Shown one piece after another: positions 36,301-45,263 of a DNA stretch of 64,000 nt (position 1 is its first letter; the number at the start of each line of letters is the position of its first letter). This stretch comes from Candidatus Methanarcanum hacksteinii (GTDB lineage: Archaea > Thermoplasmatota > Thermoplasmata > Methanomassiliicoccales > Methanomethylophilaceae), in NCBI GenBank assembly GCA_006954405.1, contig LVVQ01000001.1, forward strand, positions 992,001-1,056,000, read 5' to 3'. Made by a program: the position numbers and the translations under genes. The notes under the pieces were generated by a model. It searched no databases, was not told where the DNA came from, and saw only the letters and a program-made list of their open reading frames with translations.

Positions 36301-38341
36301 GCCATACCCCTCTGTTCTCGATGAACCATTCCTGGGAACGCAACGGTTTCCTACCGTCCTTCAGCACATGCACATATGTCCCGTCCGGAAGGAGAAGCCT
36401 TGCTTTCACATTATCGGCGAAATGGATCAGGAGTATCTTGTCCCTTATTCTCCTCATGAGGTCCTTATCAAGAACGGGATACAGTACCTCCACCCTTGCC
36501 TTCAGATTCCTCGGCATGAGATCAGATGAACCCATGAACATGTCCGGATTTCCATTATTCTCGAAATAATATATCCTGGAGTGCTCAAGGAATCTATCCA
36601 CGATACTCGTGACCCTTATGTTCTCGGATACGCCTTTGATACCTGGACGGAGACAACATAATCCTCTTATGTTGAGATCTACCTTCACTCCAGCGATCGA
36701 TGCTTTGTAGAGTGATGCTATTATATCCGCATCGATGAGACCGTTGGATTTCATCATTATGTGTCCGTTCCCATGTTCCTTATGGACCTGTATCTCCCTG
36801 TCGATCTTCTCGATCAACGTGTCCTTGAGATTTAGCGGAGCTACCAACAGATGCTTGAACTCCCTCTTGCCGAAATAACCTGTAAGAGCGTTGAACAATT
36901 CACCGACATCCTCTCCTATCTCGTCATTCGCTGTGAAGAACGAGATATCGCTGTATTGCTTAGCAGTGCTCACGTTGTAGTTACCTGAACTCATGTGCGT
37001 GTATCTGACCAATCTGTCATCCTCGAGTCTGACGACCTGCAACAATTTGGAATGCACCTTGAGATCGACAGGACCGTATACGACATTGACACCGATCTCT
37101 TCCAGATCCTTCGCCCATTTTATGTTACGGTTCTCATCGAACTTCGCACGTAATTCTAAAAGAACGCTGACATTCTTGTGATTGTTAATCGCTTTCTCCA
37201 ACGCTCTGTATATGGATGGATCCTTACCCACCCTGTACAGACAGATCTTGATGCTTTGTACATCAGGGTCCCTGGCGGACTGTTCGATGAATCTCACGAC
37301 CGTGTTGAATGTCTCATACGGATGGAAGACGATACGATCCTCCTTCTTTATCGCTGAGAATAGGTCGTAATCATCCTGCATATCGGGATGTGTGTACGGA
37401 GTCATCGGTCTCTCCTTGAGACTCGGACAATCGAGATCGGCTATCTGCCAAAGACTTGAGAGGCACATCGTCTCCTTCGTGGTCAATACCTGCATGGAAC
37501 TGAGCTTGAGATTCTGTATGAAGAACGATCTCACATCCTTGGGGCAGCGCGAATCGAAGACAGCGGCTACGGGGAATCCCATCTGTCTGTCCTCTATGCT
37601 CTCCTCGACAGCGGACATAAGATCGCATGCCTCATCGATGGTCACCTTGACATCCGCATTCCTGATCAGCGTCAATGTGTTCGCGGATATTATCTTCATA
37701 CCTGGGAACAAACACTCTGAAGAATCCAGGATGATATCCTCTATCAGAACGAAATCAGCGCCATGTTCTGAAGGAACGGATACGAATCTATCCAACAGAG
37801 GGATGGGGACCTTTATCCTGGCGTAGACAGGACCATTGTTCCCCTTCAATTTATACGCAAGATTCAATGAATTGTTGGAGATGAACGGGAACGGGTGCGA
37901 TACATCCAACGCCATCGGCGTCAGGAGCGTGTGGACCCTCTTCTTGTAATAGTCTCTGACCCAATCCTTCTGTCTGTCCGTAAGTTCATCGATGGACCTT
38001 ATGTTGATATCATTCTTGGCGAGATTCTTCTTCAATCTCCTCCAACAGATCTCATAGCCGCGATACAATGATTTGATCTTCTCATAAATCATGCCGAGTA
38101 TCACTGGTCTCTCAATGTAATCGGGATCGTTCTGGACCGCACTCGGAGTCTGTACGAGGATACCAGGCATACGGATCATCATGAATTCCTCGAGATTGTT
38201 GTAACATATCGCCAAGAACTTCGCTCTGTCGAGCAATGGCGTCTTGTTGTTCATAGCCTCGTCGAGACATCTCTGATTGAACTCCAACCACGATAATTCC
38301 CTGTTGATGTAGTATCTCTTGTCGTATAGGTCCACGGTCAT
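36293..38341 (-). CDS. ppk1: Polyphosphate kinase PPK1
   Basis: PPK1 polymerises the gamma-phosphate of ATP into polyphosphate, reversibly. The ~682-residue size and four-part layout are standard: the N-terminal INRELSWLEFNQRCLDEA block, head domain, and two phospholipase-D-like catalytic domains with HSKLLQV (catalytic His region) and later FENNGNPDMFMGSSDLMPRN. ATG 38341 is chosen because GTGGAG sits seven bases ahead, and a TATA-like ATATAATATAT lies ~33 nt upstream. Read with ppx and the PPK2 gene, the cluster covers synthesis, use and breakdown of polyphosphate. Confidence 0.95.
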   Translation of the reverse strand: MTVDLYDKRYYINRELSWLEFNQRCLDEAMNNKTPLLDRAKFLAICYNNLEEFMMIRMPGILVQTPSAVQNDPDYIERPVILGMIYEKIKSLYRGYEICWRRLKKNLAKNDINIRSIDELTDRQKDWVRDYYKKRVHTLLTPMALDVSHPFPFISNNSLNLAYKLKGNNGPVYARIKVPIPLLDRFVSVPSEHGADFVLIEDIILDSSECLFPGMKIISANTLTLIRNADVKVTIDEACDLMSAVEESIEDRQMGFPVAAVFDSRCPKDVRSFFIQNLKLSSMQVLTTKETMCLSSLWQIADLDCPSLKERPMTPYTHPDMQDDYDLFSAIKKEDRIVFHPYETFNTVVRFIEQSARDPDVQSIKICLYRVGKDPSIYRALEKAINNHKNVSVLLELRAKFDENRNIKWAKDLEEIGVNVVYGPVDLKVHSKLLQVVRLEDDRLVRYTHMSSGNYNVSTAKQYSDISFFTANDEIGEDVGELFNALTGYFGKREFKHLLVAPLNLKDTLIEKIDREIQVHKEHGNGHIMMKSNGLIDADIIASLYKASIAGVKVDLNIRGLCCLRPGIKGVSENIRVTSIVDRFLEHSRIYYFENNGNPDMFMGSSDLMPRNLKARVEVLYPVLDKDLMRRIRDKILLIHFADNVKARLLLPDGTYVHVLKDGRKPLRSQEWFIENRGVWHD

Positions 38342-38643
38342 GATAATCTCCACTTGCGTATCGTTGAATTGAGATATATTATCTATCTATATTAGGGGAG
38401 GAACGACACCAATCCAGACATATCTCGTGCACATATCTGATCGCACCCTGTCGGATGCCTCCGATGGACGTATGTACACTTTTTCCATCATTCATTGATA
38501 TTTGTCCATCGAATTAGATGATTATTGTTAATTTATCGTTGTTTTTATTACATAAATGTTTATTAAAATAGTAATTTTCATATATGATTAGACATTTGTC
38601 TAATCATATCTTTCAAAGATAGAAGGATGTAGGAGAAATCGAG
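38342..38643. other. 302-bp intergenic region with two divergent promoters
   Basis: The left part carries the ppk1 promoter (TATA-like run near 38370-38380). The middle, about 38400-38500, shows nothing I can interpret. The right part is very AT-rich and holds the amt promoter: a CATATAT box at 38579 and the long palindrome listed separately. No reading frame here is convincing. Confidence 0.6.
38582..38609. promoter_or_regulatory. 28-nt perfect palindrome at the amt promoter
   Basis: ATATGATTAGAC and GTCTAATCATAT are exact reverse complements (12 bp) around ATTT. The left arm overlaps the TATA-like ATATAT, and the centre falls close to the expected transcription start, about 50 nt before the amt ATG. 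This is the classical place for a repressor. It is unlike the GGAA-N6-TTCC site of NrpR, so a different nitrogen regulator may bind. Confidence 0.65.
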
Positions 38644-39957
38644 ATGAGAGCGACTGTGAAGTATGGTCTTACCATGGCGACCGTCCTATTGGCGATGGTC
38701 ATCATGATCCCATACAGTTCAGCAGACGATTTAGTGACGACAGATGATTCAGGCAACATCGCATGGGTACTGATATGCAGCGCTTTGGTGTTCATCATGA
38801 CACCTGGTGTAGCATTGTTCTATGGCGGTATGTTGCGCAGACAGAGTATGACATCCGTCCTTGCGCAGACAGGACTGATCATGGGGATAATGGCGACATC
38901 ATGGATACTCGTAGGATACTCACTCGCATTCAGCGGTGATCTCAGCGGTATCGTTGGTAACCTTGACGAATTCCTCCTCAACGGTGTGAGTTATGACGCC
39001 ATCGCCGAAGGGAGCACGATCCCCGATATGGAGTTCATGGTATTCCAGATGATGTTCGCACTTATCACAGCAGGTATCGTACTTGGTGCATGTATCGAGA
39101 GGATAAGGTTCAACGCGATCGCCATATTCATGGCATTGTGGTCTGTACTCGTCTATGCACCCATGGCACACTGGGTCTGGGGAGGTGGATTCTTCGATCA
39201 GACATTCACCGTCCTCGATTTCGCAGGAGGTACCGTGGTCCACATATGTGCTGCAACGACAGGTCTCGCACTCGCGGCCTTCGTTGGAAGGAGAAGCGAA
39301 CGCACGATGAAGAGAGCACACAGCATGCCCATGGTATTCATCGGATTCACATTGCTCTGGTTCGGATGGTTGGGATTCAACGGAGGTTCCGGGTTGGCAG
39401 CGGATGGTGTCGCGGTCAACGCGTTCGTAGTTACAGTCATCGCACCTGCTGCTGCTATGCTCTCATGGGCATTAGCCCAGTACATACACGTGGGCCGTGT
39501 TAACTCCCTCGGTCTGATGTCCGGTGCATTGGCAGGATTGGTCACGATCACACCCGCAGCGGGATATGTAGGTCCAGGATATGCATTGCTCATGGGACTC
39601 GTAGGCGGAGTCATATGTTACTTCGGAGTGATCTTCATGCGCAACAAGTCCGGTATCGATGATGCCCTCGACGTGTTCGGAGTGCACGGTATCGGTGCGA
39701 TATGGGGTGCGATCGCTACAGGTATCTTCGCGATGCCTGAATTCGTATCTGAAGGATATGAAGGATTGATCTACGGAAGCACGGATCTGTTCCTCGGACA
39801 GCTCGCAGCAGTCGCCATAACGCTCGTGTTCTGTTTCGTGATGTCCTATGCCATCATTTGGGTGGTATCCAAATTCATGAGGGTACGTCTCGATGAGGAT
39901 GAGGAGATCATCGGAGCGGACATCGTAGAGCACGGTGAACCGTCTTACAACATGTGA
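38644..39957 (+). CDS. amt: Ammonium transporter
   Basis: The 437-residue membrane channel for NH3/NH4+ begins with a cleavable-type signal (MATVLLAMVIMIPYSSA) followed by eleven likely membrane segments. Family blocks are MTPGVALFYGGMLRRQSM, the APMAHWVWGGGFF region with Trp, and DVFGVHGIGAIWGAIATGIF, which contains the pore histidine. GGAG eight bases ahead of the ATG is a good ribosome site. It precedes glnK by ten bases, forming the conserved amt-glnK pair in which GlnK plugs the channel when nitrogen is plentiful. Confidence 0.96.
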   Translation: MRATVKYGLTMATVLLAMVIMIPYSSADDLVTTDDSGNIAWVLICSALVFIMTPGVALFYGGMLRRQSMTSVLAQTGLIMGIMATSWILVGYSLAFSGDLSGIVGNLDEFLLNGVSYDAIAEGSTIPDMEFMVFQMMFALITAGIVLGACIERIRFNAIAIFMALWSVLVYAPMAHWVWGGGFFDQTFTVLDFAGGTVVHICAATTGLALAAFVGRRSERTMKRAHSMPMVFIGFTLLWFGWLGFNGGSGLAADGVAVNAFVVTVIAPAAAMLSWALAQYIHVGRVNSLGLMSGALAGLVTITPAAGYVGPGYALLMGLVGGVICYFGVIFMRNKSGIDDALDVFGVHGIGAIWGAIATGIFAMPEFVSEGYEGLIYGSTDLFLGQLAAVAITLVFCFVMSYAIIWVVSKFMRVRLDEDEEIIGADIVEHGEPSYNM

Positions 39958-39967
39958 GGTGAATGAG

Positions 39968-40285
39968 ATGAAGATGATAATGGCAGTGATTCGCCCGGAG
40001 AAGGTGCAGCCTGTGAAGGATGCACTGAAGGAGATAGGCATCAACGGTATGACCATAACATCGGTCAGGGGTCGCGGACAACAGTCAGGGTTGAAATTCA
40101 CCAACAGGGTCGGCACCATCATCGTAGATGAGATCGAGAAGACAAAGCTCGAGATCATCATCGATGACAAGGATGAGGAGAAGGTGATCGATGCGATCAA
40201 GAAAGCAGCCGTCACAGGGCAAATGGGTGACGGAAGGATATTCGTCATACCTATCGAGAGGTCGATACGTATAAGGGACGAATGA
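39968..40285 (+). CDS. glnK: Nitrogen regulatory PII protein
   Basis: The 105-residue trimeric PII protein senses ATP/ADP and 2-oxoglutarate. The B-loop is TGQMGDGRIFV and the C-terminal RIRDE matches the family's RIR-G-E. The T-loop (VRGRGQQSGLKFTNRVGT) is short and lacks the tyrosine at the uridylylation position, so it cannot be modified as in enterobacteria. ATG 39968 gives the family start KMIMAVIRPEKV. It lies directly behind amt, the usual partner. Confidence 0.95.
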   Translation: MKMIMAVIRPEKVQPVKDALKEIGINGMTITSVRGRGQQSGLKFTNRVGTIIVDEIEKTKLEIIIDDKDEEKVIDAIKKAAVTGQMGDGRIFVIPIERSIRIRDE

Positions 40286-40300
40286 ACGAAAGAACCAACA

Positions 40301-40327
40301 AGAGGGGGCGTTCCCTCCCCCTCTTTT
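40301..40327 (+). terminator. Terminator of amt-glnK
   Basis: AGAGGGGG/CCCCCTCT, an 8-bp GC-rich stem with an 8-nt loop, starts 16 bases after glnK and runs straight into TTTT. This is a well-formed intrinsic-type terminator. Confidence 0.75.
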
Positions 40328-40663
40328 CTACGAATTACATTCAGATTCTCATCCGATTTTATTCGATTGGGATCATTTGATATTATTTGTATCACAATTT
40401 TGGATCATCCATGTGCTTGTTGGCCCCATGGATGATGGCCATGGTGGTCTTTGTTCTCCATAATTGATCAAAATGATTGCGTATAGATGCCTGCGTACTT
40501 TTTTAAATAATACGTCATCTGAGAAATACCCATTTTATCTTCTACTTATCTTCTACCAACGAGTAGAAGATAAACGAGAAACTTGAAAAATGAAGATATG
40601 AGGCCTACGCCTCACATCAAAATAATAAAGATAGAAAAAAGGATGAAAGCAAAAGGACAACCA
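40328..40663. other. Intergenic region with nested repeats
   Basis: No convincing gene. CATCCATG (40406-40413) and CATGGATG (40427-40434) form an inverted repeat. TATCTTCTAC occurs at 40536-40545 and again at 40547-40556, and its reverse complement GTAGAAGATA is at 40563-40572, giving a 10-bp stem with a 6-nt loop. The latter hairpin lies about 90 bases beyond the stop of the minus-strand regulator gene and could end that transcript. A small RNA cannot be excluded. Confidence 0.5.
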
Positions 40664-41362
40664 TCAACTGATCTTGATGAGATTCTTCCTCTGCATGTAA
40701 CTGCATCTCTCACAAGGTATCGTCAAAGTGCATTTATCGCCGGCTGCGATACCTTTCAACGCTTCGATCAGTCCCCTGTCCAATGGCCTCAGACCACTGC
40801 GCTTGTTGAGACTGAGCGTTTCCCTCTCGGAGATACTGAGCTCTGATGGAATTATTCCTTTATCGATGAGTGATTTTATGCAATGTTCCGCCTCATCCGT
40901 GGAGCATGAATCGCATCTGAGCCCAACTTCCGACAGAGGGCCGTACAATTCGGCTATCGGATCGACGACATATATCTTCCTGTCCTTCCCAAGGCAGATG
41001 TAGATACCATGCGGATTCTCAGGGGCGATGTATTCCATCCTCGTTCCGCGGACCTTCTCCTCACCTACGACAGTCCAAAAATCCCTGAGATGATTCATCA
41101 GCTGATAGACAAGTTGCTGATATTTTATGTCGAGAGAATCTGCGAGTTCCTGCTTGGTCATGGAGCGTCCGTTGTATGCTTCCTTGAAAAGTTTGGCCAA
41201 AATCCTTTGCCTCATCTCGTGCGTAGCTATGGCCGTGTACGTCTCTGGATCCATGTAGAGGATCTCCATCCTGCAGTTCTCACCTATGATTCTCCCAATG
41301 CTTTCGTGACTTAAATATTTGAGTATAGGATTTTCCACATCAAAATACGATAAATCATACAT
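40664..41362 (-). CDS. Winged-helix protein with cysteine pairs
   Basis: 232 residues. A helix-turn-helix lies at about residues 60-95 (SMTKQELADSLDIKYQQLVYQLMNHL), of the ArsR/MarR-like winged type. The C-terminal half has CDSC, a further Cys and CERC, which could bind a metal or Fe-S cluster. There is no membrane segment. It lies alone between glnK and proA, so a role in nitrogen or amino-acid control is possible but only from position. Family not recognised more closely. Confidence 0.7.
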   Translation of the reverse strand: MYDLSYFDVENPILKYLSHESIGRIIGENCRMEILYMDPETYTAIATHEMRQRILAKLFKEAYNGRSMTKQELADSLDIKYQQLVYQLMNHLRDFWTVVGEEKVRGTRMEYIAPENPHGIYICLGKDRKIYVVDPIAELYGPLSEVGLRCDSCSTDEAEHCIKSLIDKGIIPSELSISERETLSLNKRSGLRPLDRGLIEALKGIAAGDKCTLTIPCERCSYMQRKNLIKIS

Positions 41363-41500
41363 CGATCATCCATCCTTGCAGTGATGAACGATCATAAGGT
41401 GGACAACGCACTTATCAGCAATCAGTTAAGAATAAGTATACTCTAAAGATACACAGTACGTGTTAAATTAGTACTATCGAATTGAGAAGGGAACGATAGA

Positions 41501-42814
41501 ATGAGCATCTCTAGTGACGTCATCAAGGCCAAAGAAGCGGCCACGACATTGGCCGCATTGAACACTGATGTGAAGAACAATGCATTGAGATCGATGGCTG
41601 ATGCCCTTGACAAGAATCGTGATGCCATACTATCCTCCAATTCGATGGATGTCTCTGATGCAGAGACAATGGAATCCGATGGCAAACTTTCCAATGCCAT
41701 GGTAAAGAGATTGAAGATAGATGACGTGAAGATCTCCGGCATGATCGCAGGGATCGATGACGTCATTGGACTTCCAGATCCTGTTGGAAGAACGATCTCC
41801 ACAAAGGAATTGGATGATGATCTGACGTTATATCAGATCTCATGCCCGATCGGTATGATCGGTACGATATTCGAATCACGCCCTGATGTCGTTCCGCAGA
41901 TAATGTCATTATGCCTCAAATCAGGCAATGCCGTCATATTCAAAGGCGGTAGCGAGGCATCGAGAACGAATAAGACATTATTCGATATCCTAACGAAAGC
42001 AGCATACTCCGCAGGCATCCCCGAAGGAGTATTCGTATTGATGGAAAGAAGAGAGGATGTCAATGCGATCCTGAGCATGGACCAATATATCGACCTGCTC
42101 ATCCCAAGAGGTTCCAATTCGTTCGTACAATATATCAGGGAGAATACGAAGATCCCTGTCCTAGGCCATGCATCAGGGATATGTCACATATTCATCGATG
42201 AATCCGCCGATATCGACATGGCGGTGAAGGTTGCATTGGATTCCAAGATCCAATATCCTGCCGTATGCAATGCAGTAGAGACATTATTGGTGGACTCAAA
42301 GATAGCTCCGATCTTCCTCCCTTTGATGGATAAGGAATACCACAACAACAACATAGAGATCAGGACCGATAAGCGTGCTATCGGATACATGGAACACGCT
42401 AAGATTGCAGAAGAATCTGATTGGGATACGGAATACGGAGATCTCGTGATATCGATAGCTGTCGTGGATGACATGGATGAGGCGATAACTTTCATCAACG
42501 AACATGGTTCACATCATACCGATGCCATCATCTCGAATGACAAAGACAGAATCTCAAGATTCATCAAATATGTGGATTCAGCTGACGTATTCGTTAACGC
42601 ATCGACAAGATTCGCGGACGGATACAGATTCGGCAAAGGTGCTGAAGTAGGTATAAGCACGAACAAGATACACTCCAGAGGGCCTGTCGGCATGGAGGGC
42701 TTGATGATATACAAATACGTCCTCATAGGGAACGGACAGGTAGTGAAGGATTACGTTGGAAAGGATGCGAGACCGTTCACACATAAGGACATCGACAAGG
42801 AGCTGAAGCTATGA
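41501..42814 (+). CDS. proA: Gamma-glutamyl phosphate reductase
   Basis: ProA reduces gamma-glutamyl phosphate with NADPH to glutamate semialdehyde, the second step of proline synthesis. The 437-residue aldehyde-dehydrogenase-fold protein shows IGMIGTIFESRPDVVPQI and the nucleotide-binding GNAVIFKGGSEA. The catalytic cysteine is in YPAVCNAVETLLV, and near the end is the family's GAEVGISTNKIHSRGPVG block. The stop overlaps the proB start as ATGA. The order proA-proB is the reverse of that in enterobacteria. Confidence 0.96.
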   Translation: MSISSDVIKAKEAATTLAALNTDVKNNALRSMADALDKNRDAILSSNSMDVSDAETMESDGKLSNAMVKRLKIDDVKISGMIAGIDDVIGLPDPVGRTISTKELDDDLTLYQISCPIGMIGTIFESRPDVVPQIMSLCLKSGNAVIFKGGSEASRTNKTLFDILTKAAYSAGIPEGVFVLMERREDVNAILSMDQYIDLLIPRGSNSFVQYIRENTKIPVLGHASGICHIFIDESADIDMAVKVALDSKIQYPAVCNAVETLLVDSKIAPIFLPLMDKEYHNNNIEIRTDKRAIGYMEHAKIAEESDWDTEYGDLVISIAVVDDMDEAITFINEHGSHHTDAIISNDKDRISRFIKYVDSADVFVNASTRFADGYRFGKGAEVGISTNKIHSRGPVGMEGLMIYKYVLIGNGQVVKDYVGKDARPFTHKDIDKELKL

Positions 42815-43929
42815 GTCGCAAGGATATCCTCAAGGATGTCGAAACCGTAGTGATAAAGGTAGGCACGTCATCGATCACCGGTGGCGGCAACAGCGTATTC
42901 GAAGGATTCATGGATTCCGTTGCCGAACAGGTGAAGAAACTCAAAGATATGGGGAAAAGAGTGCTGATCGTCTCATCAGGTGCTATAGGCGTAGGACTTG
43001 CGGCGATGGAAGCAAAACCTAAACCCAAGGAGGTCCCCATAAGACAAGCTGCCGCATCTGTCGGTCAGGGCATATTGATGCAGAAATGGAACGAGAGTTT
43101 CCAAAAACAAGGATTGATCGTCTCACAGATCCTGCTCACCTATGATTTCTACTCTGACCGTGAGAAGTATCTCAACCTGAGGAATGCAATCCAAACATTG
43201 TTGCAATATGATGTTGTACCGATCATCAACGAGAACGATGTCGTTTGCATCAGAGAGATAGATGCTGTATTCGGTGATAACGATACATTATCCGCATATG
43301 TCTGCAGCAAGATGGATGCCGACCTCCTGATTATCCTCTCAGACGTGGATGGATTGTATGATAGGAATCCGAAGATACATCCTGATGCCAAGATAGTCCA
43401 CACCGTCACCGACGTTTCATCAGTGGAACATATGGCTGGTGACCCTACCTCAAGGGTTGGTACCGGTGGCATGAGGACGAAACTGAAGGCTGCAGAGATC
43501 TGCAGCGAAGCTGGATGCAACATGATAATCGCATCGAGTTCGGAACCTGATGCGATAGTGAAAGCTGTCTCTGGTGATGAGATAGGTACGATATTCCTCG
43601 CTGGTGAGAAGGAAAGGAAGAAATCACGTTGGATCAGAGAGGCTCATGCGAAAGGTGCACTCATCGTGGACAAAGGCGCAGCAGAGAAACTCATGAAAGG
43701 TAACGTAAGTCTCCTTGCCGTCGGTGTGAGGGACGTCATCGGCAGATTCGAAAGGGGGGATGTTGTGAATATCGAATATTCTGGTAAGGTCATCGCCAAA
43801 GGCATCCCTGATTACGATTCGGAAGAAGTGTTCAGGATACGCGGCATACACTCCGATAAGATCGAAGCTGTGTTGGGGCACAAATCATACGATGATGTCA
43901 TCAGGAGCGAGAACATCGCTCTGATGTGA
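42811..43929 (+). CDS. proB: Glutamate 5-kinase with PUA domain
   Basis: ProB phosphorylates glutamate to start proline synthesis and is usually feedback-inhibited by proline. The 372 residues contain the amino-acid kinase domain (VIKVGTSSITGGG, VSSGAIGVGLAAM and LLIILSDVDGLYDRNP) and a C-terminal PUA domain from about residue 275 (KGALIVDKGAAEKLMKGNVSLL). It is coupled to proA by an ATGA overlap. proC is not in the window. Confidence 0.96.
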   Translation: MSRKDILKDVETVVIKVGTSSITGGGNSVFEGFMDSVAEQVKKLKDMGKRVLIVSSGAIGVGLAAMEAKPKPKEVPIRQAAASVGQGILMQKWNESFQKQGLIVSQILLTYDFYSDREKYLNLRNAIQTLLQYDVVPIINENDVVCIREIDAVFGDNDTLSAYVCSKMDADLLIILSDVDGLYDRNPKIHPDAKIVHTVTDVSSVEHMAGDPTSRVGTGGMRTKLKAAEICSEAGCNMIIASSSEPDAIVKAVSGDEIGTIFLAGEKERKKSRWIREAHAKGALIVDKGAAEKLMKGNVSLLAVGVRDVIGRFERGDVVNIEYSGKVIAKGIPDYDSEEVFRIRGIHSDKIEAVLGHKSYDDVIRSENIALM

Positions 43930-44640
43930 TCATCCTCTGTAGAAGGGACATCTTCCTTTCACGCATTCATCATTCCTATCAGAATATTCACAGACGATAT
44001 CGGATGATGTCTCGAGTACGATCCCTAACTTATCTTTGACATAATCGGTCGTCTCCCGTATGGCGATGAACGAGTTCCTCTTGCAACATCTAGGCCCGTC
44101 GATGGATGCTATCTTAGCGAGACACTTAGAGACGAGCATGTTCGTATCACTCCACGAACCTGAGCTATGAGGCGTAGTGCCAGTCACTATTGAATAGAAT
44201 ATTCCGCATGATGCTGCGGCACCGCATGTGCCGCAAAGACCGCAAATACCGCCAGGGAACCATGATCCTCTCTTCTGCGCATCCCTCAATGCGGAATCGA
44301 TATCGATCTCTCCGCCACAATTCCTATATGCAGCAATGAGTGCAGAAGCCACCATTATATGATGTTCCAGATCATGCATTCTGATGTTATTGTCCCTCAT
44401 CATCTCAGACAGGATGACGATAGGATCCTTGGATCTGCTTTCATTGCAATGGTCCATGATCATCCTGTTCGCAGCCTTCTTCCTGCATGCATCGCAGACA
44501 TGATGTCCGTTCTCACAGACCTCTCTGTCCATCGATTCCTTCCCGCATCTCACGCATACCATATTCTCCAACAACGAAAGAGTGACCTTCCCACCGCATT
44601 CAGGACAATGCACATCGAGATCGTTCCTTATGGACTGCAT
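43930..44640 (-). CDS. DUF5714-like cysteine-rich protein
   Basis: The 236 residues begin with a zinc ribbon (CPECGGK...CVRCGKE, then CENGHHVCDACRKKAANR). The centre has the pattern GGICGLCGTCGAAASCGIFYSIVTGTTP, and CCKRNSF follows, as in DUF5714 proteins common in methanogens. The many cysteines suggest metal or Fe-S binding. Four bases separate it from the upstream ArsR-type gene, so they are one operon. Its stop directly abuts that of proB. Biochemical role unknown. Confidence 0.78.
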   Translation of the reverse strand: MQSIRNDLDVHCPECGGKVTLSLLENMVCVRCGKESMDREVCENGHHVCDACRKKAANRMIMDHCNESRSKDPIVILSEMMRDNNIRMHDLEHHIMVASALIAAYRNCGGEIDIDSALRDAQKRGSWFPGGICGLCGTCGAAASCGIFYSIVTGTTPHSSGSWSDTNMLVSKCLAKIASIDGPRCCKRNSFIAIRETTDYVKDKLGIVLETSSDIVCEYSDRNDECVKGRCPFYRG

Positions 44641-44644
44641 GATA

Positions 44645-44938
44645 TCAACAACATTTTGGTGGCGAACATTTGTTCAACATGAGTTCGAAGAATCCTGTCA
44701 GGATCGCTACCTGTTTTGGATCGAGATTGTAATCCACCCTGTCCCCATCCTCGCATGCTATAAGCAATCCAGCATCCTCAAGGATAGCAGCTTGTTCTCT
44801 GATGATCTCCACATCAAGACCGATCATCTCGGATAGTTTTCTGTCATCTCTATCACAATCGGCCAAAATCTCGAAAATCCTCAAACGTCTCTCATCAGCA
44901 AGAGCCGAAATCATCTTCACTGTATCCTTCGAGGGCAT
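44645..44938 (-). CDS. ArsR-type winged-helix regulator with C-terminal Cys cluster
   Basis: About 97 residues. The ArsR-like start (DTVKMISALADERRLRIFEIL) leads into a helix-turn-helix (KLSEMIGLDVEIIREQAAILEDAGLL), and the end is KCSPPKCC, which could bind a thiophilic metal. ATG 44938 is chosen because the longer frame upstream is unlike the family. It is first in an operon with the DUF5714-like gene, which it probably regulates. Confidence 0.8.
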   Translation of the reverse strand: MPSKDTVKMISALADERRLRIFEILADCDRDDRKLSEMIGLDVEIIREQAAILEDAGLLIACEDGDRVDYNLDPKQVAILTGFFELMLNKCSPPKCC

Positions 44939-45263
44939 ACGACTAGAATGATGAAGGAATATTTCCATTCTTTGAATCGATGCCCACATGAGCATGAACC
45001 GCCTCTTTCTGAAAATAGTAGACATGATCATTACAAGCAGGAACATCTTCGGATAGATATGTCATCACATTTGTATGACGCCCTTGACAACAATAGAGTC
45101 TGAGGATGCGATCCATCCTTATCGATGTTAATCGTTAATCGATTGTAATCGATTATAATCGATTAACGATATCAACGAAGGATACAAAAAATCCATTACG
45201 TTCAGTGTAAAAAGTATCGAGAACAGAAGCATATACGTATGTGATGGGACAGTACCCTCCCCA
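44939..45263. other. 325-bp intergenic region, partly a lost 5' coding segment
   Basis: The region holds the promoter of the ArsR operon on the left, a long palindrome (45131-45170), and then about 105 bases in frame with the next gene. Those bases encode a stretch (VKSIENRSIYVCDGTVPSP) that reads like the end of the missing N-terminal domain. No start codon is available there. Confidence 0.5.
45131..45170. repeat. 40-bp near-perfect palindrome built of 10-bp repeats
   Basis: Positions 45131 and 45170 and all inner pairs match except one (45145/45156). Inside are three copies of TAATCGATT at 45136, 45146 and 45156, exactly 10 bp apart. The block could bind a multimeric regulator or be extruded as a cruciform. 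It lies ahead of the ATPase-like gene. Confidence 0.75.

Noticed and set aside
39472..40395. 307-codon minus-strand frame across amt and glnK
   Set aside because: It overlaps two firmly identified genes and their terminator, and has no recognisable domain.
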